This document shows positions 55,511-64,000 of a stretch of 64,000 nt of DNA, piece by piece. The notes under the pieces are model-generated. The model was not told the origin of the DNA. It worked only from the letters and a program-made list of their open reading frames with translations, and did not search any database. Made by a program: the position numbers and the translations under genes. The stretch is from Pleurodeles waltl (taxonomy: Eukaryota; Chordata; Amphibia; Caudata; Salamandridae). Location: contig NC_090448.1 in NCBI RefSeq assembly GCF_031143425.1, forward strand, positions 337,769,177 to 337,833,176, given 5' to 3'. Every line of letters begins with the position of its first letter. Positions within the stretch are counted from its first letter, which is position 1.

Positions 55511-56520
55511 GTAGGTGGGCTTCTACCCCTATACTGCCAAACATGTCCCAGTTGTTCTGACTAAGAAGAGTAATGGGAGCTTAAGGAAGTGTATAGATCT
55601 TCATGATCTAAAGCCAGCATTACAGTAGCCAGTTATCTTCTACCTACGGTGAACAAACTCCCCACAATGCTTAATTGTGCAACCATTTTCTCCATGTTAG
55701 ATCTATGCAGTAGGTATCAGGTTGAACTTGCAGCAGAATCAAGGCCATTTACAGCATTCGTCACCTCTTCTGGTGTGTTCCAGTTCATGGGAATGCCATT
55801 TAGCCTAGCCCCAGCAGCCTCCATCATGGACACCAATATTTGTTGTTTCCAAGATGATCTGTTAGTCTTCACCAAAGACTTAGAAGTGCACAACAGAATC
55901 AAACAGGACGTTTTTAGTCAATTGTTCAGCAATGGTATGGTGTTATTCCCACATAAATGCAAGTGGTTCAAGAAACAGTAGACTATCTAGGCCACACCAT
56001 CTCTGAAAAAAGGTATCACTCCAAACGAGTCCTTGGTGGATGCGATCAAGAAAGCATCCGCAACTCAATGACAAGAAAAAATTTAGATTCTTCAATAGGG
56101 TCAGTGAATAATATGGAACAGTTGTTAGAAACTTTGGCACCCTAATGGAGCCCCTAAGGAAGCTATTGTGCAAATATGTCACATTTCAGTGGGAAAAAGA
56201 ACAAGATGAAGCGTTCAAATGTATCAATGCACCATATCTTAGACCATTCACCAATGGAGTGCTTTGCCGCATTCACATAGATGCAAGTGATTAGTGTTTA
56301 GGTGCTGTGTTAATTCAAGGATCAGGAAGTAACCAGTGGACTGTTGCATATGCTTTAAAAACTTTAAATGACCCTGAAAGACGATTTTCCTTCATCTAAT
56401 GTGAGCTACGTGCATGTGTGTGGACAGTTAACAATTTCCGACATTTTGTGTGGGGTTGCAGATTTTCCATCTAGACTGACCACAAACCATTAGTAAACAT
56501 TCTCTCACCAGCAGGTAGAC
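55511..56520 (+). pseudogene. Gypsy reverse transcriptase and RNase H remnant
   Basis: The RT shows SNGSLRKCIDLHDLKPAL, TIFSMLDLCSRYQVEL (first Asp), RPFTAFVTSSGVFQFMGMPF and CCFQDDLLVF, the active-site block with FQDD for YxDD. About a dozen residues before it are missing. RNase H follows with IHIDASD near 56275, DPERRFSFI near 56375 and TDHKPLVNIL near 56480. Stops and shifts break the chain at several points. Confidence 0.8.
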
Positions 56521-57063
56521 TGTACAGTACAGCCTGTATTGCCAGACTGTGTTAAAAACTCCAAGAATACAATTTTGAGATTAAGCATGTACCTGCAATT
56601 GTTAACCAACCTGGATGTTGCCTGTCTAGGTTGCCGAAGATTGAAGAAAATTCTGAATGCTACAAGGATGACAACCTGGAAGTGGTCGCGAGTGTGCTTT
56701 AAATGGAATATGAGTGCATGAATGGCTGAGTGAAGACAGCAAGGATGAAGAACTGAACTTAGTGAAAAAGTATGTTTGTGAAGAATGGCCTACTCTGAAA
56801 AGCTTGAAAGGCTCACTTTACTCCTTTGCCGAGGTTGCACATGAACTGAATGTTGAAAATGAACTTGTCTTCCGGGAAGGTAGGTGTGTTCCTCCACAGT
56901 GCATAAGAAAGACCCTTATCAGAGACTATCATCAAGGACACATGCGAATGTCCTATCTGAAAAAGATGTTGAGAAGTTACTTCTGGTGGCCTACTATGGA
57001 CGCTGAAGCTGAGCGTTTTGTGAGGAATTGTACTGTGTGTATTTTTGCTTGCAAGTCTTGCAG
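56521..57063 (+). pseudogene. Gypsy integrase N-terminal zinc-binding domain
   Basis: The frame 56714-57097 includes LVFREGRCVPPQCIRKTLI, YHQGHMRMSYLKKML, SYFWWPTMDAEAERFV and NCTVCI, the HHCC zinc-binding region that precedes the integrase core. The DDE catalytic core that should follow is absent, replaced by the 57064-58090 insert. This fragment alone cannot integrate DNA. Confidence 0.8.
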
Positions 57064-58090
57064 AGCCAGTGTACTTCCCCCATCACCACTGTGTTGAGTG
57101 CACAGTGGAGGTGTGTCTCCTGGATGTGTTTCCCCAACCCAAGCCCTAGAAAGTTGGTGACAAGATCTTGAACTTGGCCCTTGTGCTGGCCAGGCGAAGG
57201 ACAGCGATGGTGTGGAAGTCCATGGTGGGTCCTGCATGAGAACGTGGGTGAAAGACGTGACTGTGTGGGCCTGGGCAGAGGAGAGAGCATTAAAAAGAGA
57301 GGAAGCCACGGGAGTGCACTAAAGCCCAATAGCAGGGCTGTGGGCAGAGGTGCTGGAGGCTTGGGAGAGCCCTGCAGATGGAGTGGAACCCGGCCCGACT
57401 AACATGATGCGCAAAATGAGGCTGTCTCAGATGATGGCTAAGCGACCAGTGACAATGAAGGCAAACGCCTAGTAAGGAGCAATCTGCTATCCTTGGTTTA
57501 ACATACTTTCCAGACATTGGCAGTACTGGAGCCCATGCTCTCCCTACCCAGAAACATGGGAGATGCACCCTGACTGAGGCGACATCCCATAACCCTTTGA
57601 AGCCCACCACCTGTGGACTCTCCTGGACCTTCACCTCCATACGTTTGCCGCTGCCACCCCAGACAGTAGTTTAACAGTTCTTTCCCTTTTTACTTGGCTG
57701 TTATCTTCTTCTACTATCCAGCCAGCTTTATTATGTGTACGACAATGTAAATCCGGCACACTGGCCTATATAGTGAATGAATACAGGGGCAATATCTGGG
57801 ACATTTTACTTGACCCAAGCTCAGGGGTCAAGCGTAGGATCACTCACAGACAGTGTAGCTCCCAAGGTTCTTCATTAAGGACACTGGCAGATCAGCTGGC
57901 ATTGTTAATCCCACATGACCTTTCTCAAACTCCCAGTTTGGACCCGAGACATGTGGGCAGCTTGCTATGATACTACACAGTGGTGTTATGCTGTGAATAT
58001 TTTGTTGTGATTAATGTTGCATCGAACAAGTTGTGATTATATACTTGGAGCTGTACAATTTAAATGTCAATAAACAGTTTTAAAAAAAAT
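57064..58090 (+). mobile_element. Unclassified 1.0 kb poly(A)-tailed insertion
   Basis: Sequence departs from Gypsy integrase near 57064 and ends with AATAAA at 58069-58074 and an A-run at about 58081-58088, after which Gypsy-like sequence resumes. The tail implies a retroposed RNA on the plus strand. It is GC-rich at its start, in the style of an L1 5' region, but no L1 protein motif or cellular mRNA is recognised. It could be a non-autonomous LINE derivative. Confidence 0.5.
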
Positions 58091-58645
58091 TTAGATATAC
58101 AGGTTGGAGATTTTCTCAGAGTCTGTATTCCCAGGGCTGTAAGAAAGGGTGATAGTGACCTTTACAAGTCCCTCAGAGTTGTGAAGGATAACTAAAACAG
58201 TACCATCGCCCAAGTTGGTAAATGTTGAAATTTGAAGAGGGTAGCTAAGTCCTCTAAAATGGAGGTTATGCCTATGACTGTGAGAGAAGAAATGTAAGAT
58301 CTTACAGAGTTACCCCATGTGTTATTACCTAGTGTGATACTTAAACAGCCCAATGTTAATAGGCCCACTGGTCAACCTATAGCTGTCTACCCTGGGTCAT
58401 CTTCCACAGTGTCGCCTGAAGATGGTGGTAATACCTTTTACACCTTTGGCAGAACCTAGTGATGTTGACTGCCTGCCCAATATGGAAGAAGGTCTGATTG
58501 TTCAAGAGACAGAACCCGCTGTGGCTGCTTCTAACTCTGTACCAGAACAGATTAAAAGAGAACCACGAGCACGAATACAAACTAGGAAAGTGTTTCATAG
58601 TTATTAACCCTCCTCGGTAGCTTACTTCCTCCACAAAGAGGGGTG
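58091..58645 (+). pseudogene. Gypsy pol C-terminal remnant and polypurine tract
   Basis: Fragments read RVCIPRAVRKGD, FYKSLRVVKD-like, then VVIPFTPLAEPSDVDCLP and REPRARIQTRK at 58422-58607, resembling the end of the integrase/pol polyprotein. AAAGAGGGG just before 58646 is a polypurine tract priming plus-strand synthesis next to the 3' LTR. Confidence 0.6.
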
Positions 58646-58871
58646 TGTAATACGCTTACGCATTAATGAACGTTCATTATGAGTCCCTGTCCTCCTATCC
58701 CTCTTCTTTCCCTCCTCTGTTTTCATTTTTCATGACCTTTCCCCTTACGCACGCCCCAGTGTTAAGAATGCTGAGGTTTGCTGTTTAACGGGCATTCCGG
58801 TTGTGACCTCTTGACTGAATAAAGAGTTCTTCTACTTAGTTTCTTACGAGCCTATTTCTTTCCCTTTTACA
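58646..58871 (+). repeat. Gypsy 3' LTR
   Basis: 226 bp starting TGTAATACGCTTACGCATTAA and ending TTTTACA. It aligns with 49705-49952 with many substitutions and small indels. AATAAA occurs in GAATAAAGAGTTC near 58816, a likely poly(A) signal. Confidence 0.8.
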
Positions 58872-59069
58872 AGACAGCTTTTAGCAACTGAGGCAGAAGT
58901 GGTATACAGCTATTTGAACATAGCCCCAGTGACTGCAGTATGTTTTAAATTAAACAAGAAATCACAGAAAAATAGGCAGTGGAATGTTGGAGTAGTAAGG
59001 CTATGCCAGGCATTCTTGGCTCTGAGCCAATTCACTAACTCTAGAGTTTCCAATATTTGAATGTTCTAG
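58872..59069. other. Flank between Gypsy and palindrome element
   Basis: About 200 bases without gene or repeat structure; it may be the original host sequence. Confidence 0.4.
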
Positions 59070-59073
59070 TATA

Positions 59074-60526
59074 GCCTTAGAACCCGCCGTAGCGGGCTCT
59101 ACCGGCTATTAAAGGCCCGCTCCCGCTTTAAATGCCCGAGCTGAAGGCGAGGGCATTTGACAAGGGAAAGGGCCTTTAATAGCCTGTAGAGCCCGCTACG
59201 GCGGGTTCTAAGGCTATTAAAACATTCTGCCACTCAGGGCAGAATGTTCTATTAAATAAAACAAATTGCTCACGGAGCCGGAGGGGATTTAAATCCCCTC
59301 GGGCTCCGTGAGGTTTTGTTCACAGCTGTTGCTGTGAACAAAGCGAACATTGGAATGTTGGCGCTGCGGGCTTTTACCGGCCAGTAAAAGCCCGCAGCAC
59401 TCCATTTTTTTCAATGGAGCTGCCAACGTTCCAATGTTCTATTAAATAAAACAAAGGCCTCACTTTGAAATCCCCTCTGGGCCTGTGAGGCCTTTGTTCA
59501 CAGCAACAACTGTGAACCAAAACAATGGAATGTTGAAGCTCCTGGCTACTACCGGCCATTAAATATGCCCATAGCACTCCATTTTTTTCAATGGAGCTCC
59601 CAACATTCCAATGCTCTAATATGTATTAGAACATTAGAACGTTGGCAGCTCCATTGAAAACAATGGAGTGCTGCGGGCTTTTACTGGCCGGTAAAAGCCC
59701 GCAGCGCCAACATTCCAATGTTCGCTTTGTTCACAGCAACAGCTGTGAACAAAGCCTCACGGAGCCCGAGGGGATTTTAATCCCCTCCGGCTCCGTGAGC
59801 AATTTGTTTTATTTAATAGAACATTCTGCCCTGAGTGGCAGAATGTTCTAATAGCCTTAGAACCCGCCGTAGCGGGCTCTACCGGCTATTAAAGGCCCTT
59901 TCCCTTGTTAAATACCCTCGCCTTCGGCTTGGGCATTTAACGCGGGCCTTTAATAGCCGGTAGAGCCCGCTACGGCGGGTTCTAAGGCTATATTAGAACA
60001 CTCTGCCCTCTATTGGTGGAATGTTCTAATAGCCATATAGCCCTCCCCAGCTGGGCTATACCGGCAATAAAATCCCACTCCCTTCGGCTTGAGTCTTTAA
60101 TGCAAGAGCGGGCCTTTAATGGCCGGTATAACCCACTATGTTGGGCTATATGGCTATATTAGAACATTCGAACGTTGGCAGCTCCATTGAAAACAATGGA
60201 GTGCTGCGGGCTTTTACTGGCCGGTAAAAGCCGCAGCGCCAACATTCCAATGTTCGCTTTGTTCACAGCAAGAGCTGTGAACAAAGCCTCACGGAGCCCG
60301 AGGGGATTTTAATCCCCTCGGGCTCCGTGAGCAATTTGTTTTTTTTAATAGAACATTCTGCCCTGAGTGGCAGAATGTTCTAATAGCCTTAGAACTCGCC
60401 GTAGTGGGCTCTACCGGCTATTAAAGGCCCTTTCCCTTGTTAAATGCCCGAGCCAAAGGCTCGGGCATTTAACGCGGGAGCGGGTCTTTAATAGCCGGTA
60501 GAGCCTGCTACGGCGGGTTCTAAGGC
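59074..60526. mobile_element. 1.45 kb hierarchical palindrome / foldback element
   Basis: Outer ends GCCTTAGAACCCGCC at 59074 and complement at 60526, with TATA on both sides (59070-59073, 60527-60530). The body consists of hairpin modules: a ~140 bp palindrome P1 at 59074-59214, again at 59854-59988 and 60386-60526; a diverged relative at 60031-60155; an ACATTCTGCC hairpin; a CTCACGGAGCC...GGCTCCGTGAG hairpin; a TTTGTTCACAGC hairpin; and a GCTGCGGGCTTTTAC hairpin. 59074-59440 is the inverse of about 59633-59988, and about 60157-60526 repeats 59620-59988 directly. No coding frame is credible. TATA or TA may be the target duplication. Confidence 0.85.
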
Positions 60527-60712
60527 TATAATATCCAATGGTACAGAGTTCAGATTTGTAAATGTGTGCCATTTCGTACGGTAGTGGGACAGAAAACAAT
60601 TGTTGAAGAGGAGCACGTACTGTGTATACATTTTAAGTCACCTGGCATCAAAATGTGATTGCAAATATGAAATTTGCACGAATAGGGGTTTGACCATTGA
60701 TGTTTCCAAGGA

Positions 60713-60980
60713 GAGTTAAAAGAGGGAAAGTAGCCATGAGTTAATGCTCATACATGTCACATGTGAAGTCTCCACCATGAGGCAGATTTTTGGCAGATGC
60801 AAATTTTATCCTGCTACTTGTCTGCCAATGTCATTGTACTGTCTCCAAGTGATCATACTAGTAGAATTTATGGTAATATGTCTTGTGCACCATACTATCT
60901 GTGGTACCAGTCCATCATTTACGGCGAATAAAACTCATTTGTGGACATAATGGTCAGCTGACCGAATTCTTTTCAGAATT
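60713..60980 (+). repeat. Direct repeat copy 1 (possible LTR)
   Basis: Shares with 62507-62818 the order GAGTTAAA, AGTTAATG, TCATACATGT, CAAGTGATC, TTTATGGTA, CTTGTGCACCA, ATCTGTGGTACCAGT, TCAGCTGACC and TTTTCAGAATT. No TG...CA ends are obvious, and the shared sequence includes a purine-rich stretch AAAGAGGGAAAG near its start that looks like a polypurine tract, so it could be the 3' end of an element followed by an LTR. Confidence 0.65.
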
Positions 60981-62506
60981 CCTTGCTTTACAAACAAAAA
61001 TGGGATGGTAGGACACTTTCCAGCATACTGCCATCGGCTTGGAATTGTTGCACATTCAGTCTTTTTTGGACCACCTCCAATTTTGTGGGGTCCTGAAAAC
61101 TTGTTTTTTCATACCACACCACAAAAATAACATTCTTGTATTGTAATTTATTTGCAGAGTAGTGCCTAAAAACCTGTATGAGTGAAAAAAGAATTATACT
61201 AGCCAAATTGCATAACATTGTGTTTATGATGATGCATCTTCCGTTCTCGCTATGATACTACATTTTGTTTGGATGGATTTGAGTGAACTCTCGAGGCGTG
61301 TTTCGGAAAGATGTGAGCCATATACTGGAAATATTCCCAGATCCCTGTACGCACAAACATTTGTTCAAACCCATTTCTCTGAGTGAGACATCAAGTGTTC
61401 TCGCCATGGAAACAACTCCATAGCACAGTTAATGAGCTAGATTTGGCAGGTCGCAGTGTCTTCCTCATGAAGCCTCCTTATGAAAAAATAAAATATTGTC
61501 CCTAAGGTAAAATGTGCCAAGTTTATGCTACAAAAGCCGATGTGTGGGGGATGTCTTGTCTGTTTGCCAAGAGAGGACATTTTAATTAACTCAGTGAAAT
61601 ATTAGATAGTAAGACAATTTGCACAGAGGATTGTAGAGGGTCCCACCATGCAACCAGGGGAGGTCTACAGCACTGTAGTCTGGTGCCATGCTTGGAGAGG
61701 TCATGGGCCTGGGCATGTTTTGATTTTGGGATTTAATTGCCTTCCCTAACCGTCAGACATTGGCACCATTGGAATTCTACTGAGATTTCAGAATCCACAG
61801 TGCTCTGCTTGGGTCGGACATCATGTAGTCAAAGAATGTACGGACCACTCCCAGATTGAAGTCAGAGTTCTGAGGAGTTTACTAAAAACGTAGTCAACAC
61901 AACTATTTTCTTAATCTTACTAAAGCTCTTGAGGCTTCAGGGACATTTGAGGGCTAACCTGGGACCTACTGATCACAGTGACTGGGTCGACACCCCTAAA
62001 CACCTTAAAGAAGTGACTTTGTAGTCCAGGCTGAGGCTACTGCAACCAGTGGAATAGCAAAGGCGTCATGGCCCTAGTGTGAGGAAATAAAATGAGCACA
62101 CTTCCCCCAGGCTGATACTAAATAATAACCACAATTAGTGTGCAATGGGACCATTGTACCCCTGGCCACCAGTGCACCTAACTTCAATAATGATAGCTGT
62201 GCCACTCCTTTAGAGTCTCTGAGATCCTCATTCTACCCACCTTTCCTCTCTCCTCCATATTCCTTCCCAGATCTCCTTCCTCCCTTTCATTCTCTTTTCT
62301 CTCTCTCTCTCTCTCCACTTCCACTGTTTCCCTTCACTGCCTTTCCACTAGTCTCCTTAGTTCCATCCTCTTTCCCACTTTTTCTTCTCCTGACTGACTT
62401 TTATCCCTTTTTTCTTCCCCTTTCTTCTCCCCCCTACTTTTCCCTAATATACTTCTCTCTCGTGTCTTATTCTCCTTTTTTCCAAACTCCCTTTGATCTT
62501 TCCATT
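60981..62506. other. Spacer between the direct repeats, no gene seen
   Basis: 1.5 kb without recognised coding motifs. If the repeats are LTRs this would be a small non-autonomous internal region. 62225-62500 is an almost pure pyrimidine stretch (CTTCC, CTCTCT runs) on the plus strand. Confidence 0.4.
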
Positions 62507-62818
62507 GAGTTAAAGGAGGGCAAATAGCCATCAGTTAATGTTCATACATGTAATATGTATTGTCTTCACCATAAGGCTGATCTTTGACAAGCGCAAATCT
62601 GATCCTGTTACATGCATGCTAATATCATTGCACTGACTGCAAGTGATCGTATGAGTAACATTTATGGTATTATTTCTTGTGCACCAGTCTATCTGTGGTA
62701 CCAGTCCGTTATGGTAATATTTCTTGTGCACCAGATTATCTGTGGTACCAGTACTTTTATGATGAATACATCTCCTGTGTGGACACTACGATCAGCTGAC
62801 CAATTTCTTTTCAGAATT
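62507..62818 (+). repeat. Direct repeat copy 2 (possible LTR)
   Basis: Second copy of 60713-60980, about 40 bases longer because the block TATTTCTTGTGCACCAG with ATCTGTGGTACCAGT is tandemly duplicated at about 62665-62755. Confidence 0.65.
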
Positions 62819-64000
62819 GTGTTGGTATGCAATTTGTTCCTGCTCCTATTGATGTCTTTATTATCTTACGGCCGCTTGTTTTTGCCCTGTTTTTTACTGA
62901 AAAAAAATAAAATATAGAAAAGGCTGAGAAATTTTAAATACCTTGTATGAAGCTAAAATATGTAATATGTTAACTGCTCCCTGGCTTCGGGGGCATACAT
63001 CCTGCAAAATAGAGAGTCATTAATGACTTGAATAGAAAGTGACCTAATGTAATGCTGTACAATCTGTCCTTCTCTTCACCGGGCCCTACTCACAAACGAA
63101 CGTTTACCTGCAGATATCTCTGTACATGGAAATCTAAACCTACATATAGGTGTAGATCTCATGGATGGAACTTATCATTTCTGCACCGAGAGCTCCACCA
63201 TGATAGTGACTTATGAATGTCTGATTTATTTTATGACCATAAAGTTACTTTTAGCAACTTTCTGGTGGTTTATGGAGATCTCTGCAGCCACCATATTTAA
63301 GAAAATTAATTTTAAATTAAAAAGATTCATGTTTTTAGTTAAAAAAAACACACTGTATAAAAAAAACACAGTTCCTTAAGTCCTGTTCACATAGGACTAC
63401 CACAGAAACAATACACAACACCCATGCACTAAAACTTAACATATAATTATTTTTTAACGTAATTTCGTTTTTCTAAATATTTAATAATTAACTTTTTAAA
63501 AGTTAATTTTCCCTCGCCCACCCCTTTCAATTTCACTTACATTGATTGATTTTAAAATGTCATGCTATTTACAACAGATTCTGTTAAAATGTCATTATGT
63601 TTATTAAAAAATAAAATGTAATTTATTTAATTTAAATGTAGGTACATTTTAAAATGTTTATTATTTTAACGTATTTTATGTTTCTATATGTGTTAGTGTT
63701 ATCTACCTCCGTTGATTTCTGTGGGAATGTATTTGCCCCCCCTTTAATTTCCATAATCTTCACCCTTCTAGTCGTAACTATTCCCCATTTCCCCACTACT
63801 CCCACTTGTCTTTCTTACATTTACTGCCAAAACTCATGCCTACATGTGCGGTGATCTCGGACTCTGGGGGGTTAGATTTCTGTACGGATAAGACTGGAGA
63901 GGCGCAGGGCGAGATCTGTGGCAGAACAATGTGAATTGCATTTTGCAGTTCTATTTTACATACTTCAAAATGTATTTTGTCAATAGAGCCCATTGTGTGA
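62819..64000. other. AT-rich end of window, no gene seen
   Basis: AT-rich sequence with A- and T-runs (63300-63360, 63420-63660). Short frames are unrecognised. Confidence 0.4.

Larger units (their letters stand above)
49705..58871 (+). mobile_element. Degenerate Gypsy/Ty3 LTR retrotransposon with nested insertions
   Basis: Bounded by related LTRs at 49705-49952 and 58646-58871. Between them are gag, a CCHC knuckle, protease, reverse transcriptase, RNase H and integrase remnants in Gypsy order. Insertions at 51888-54089, about 55045-55510 and about 57064-58090 account for much of the 9.2 kb length. The LTRs differ at many positions and every gene is interrupted, so the insertion is old. No target duplication could be recognised. 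Confidence 0.8.

Noticed and set aside
59880..60520. tRNA or structured RNA gene within the palindrome modules
   Set aside because: The stems are simple inverted repeats without a cloverleaf pattern or internal promoter boxes that I could identify.
62138..62527. 129-codon plus-strand frame
   Set aside because: It translates a polypyrimidine tract; the residues are almost only S, P, F and L.

Overview
This 64 kb window looks like non-coding DNA from a vertebrate with a very large, repeat-filled genome. The mix of PIF-Harbinger, Ngaro/DIRS, L1, L2/CR1-like and Gypsy elements, together with large unclassified LTR families, points to an amphibian, most likely a salamander (possibly Pleurodeles, a genus known for Harbinger expansion). 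This is inference from repeat content; no host gene was identified by name. The only plausible host-coding sequence is a ~61 nt exon-like stretch at 6127-6187 with one open frame and good splice signals on both sides, which would make most of the window intronic.

Layout. 1-343 is the 3' end of a Harbinger-type element. 344-12.8 kb holds decayed repeats: a Gypsy integrase core fragment (1823-2165), a minus-strand fragment of a large LTR family (3310-4728), the candidate exon, a dispersed repeat (7497-8033), short tandem repeats and a G-poor segment (11690-12660). 12799-21603 is an 8.8 kb Harbinger element with terminal inverted repeats, a 3 bp AAA duplication, a broken DDE transposase and two different Myb/SANT-like genes. 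21985-32150 is a minus-strand non-LTR retrotransposon split by a nearly intact L1 (24238-31116) with a 12 bp target duplication. 32186-35420 is an old L2-like element, itself interrupted by a 628 bp element made of back-to-back hairpins (34374-35001).

38160-45701 is a minus-strand Ngaro (DIRS-order) retrotransposon whose split repeats A1, B1, A2 and B2 are all present. Its tyrosine recombinase and SGNH-hydrolase frames are open, while Gag, reverse transcriptase and RNase H are broken. 49705-58871 is a degenerate Gypsy element with both LTRs, carrying three later insertions: a 2.2 kb solo-LTR-like element with a 5 bp duplication, a piece of an antisense non-LTR element, and a 1 kb poly(A)-tailed insert. 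59074-60526 is a hierarchical palindrome in which hairpin modules form larger inverted and direct repeats. The end holds a 270-310 bp direct repeat pair (60713-60980, 62507-62818) and AT-rich sequence.

The genes do not form a host pathway; each group is one element's mobilisation machinery. Nesting gives relative ages: the L1 is younger than the antisense non-LTR element, the hairpin element is younger than the L2, and the 2.2 kb LTR is younger than the Gypsy. The strongest candidates for something undescribed are the two hairpin-chain elements and the Harbinger carrying two Myb genes.
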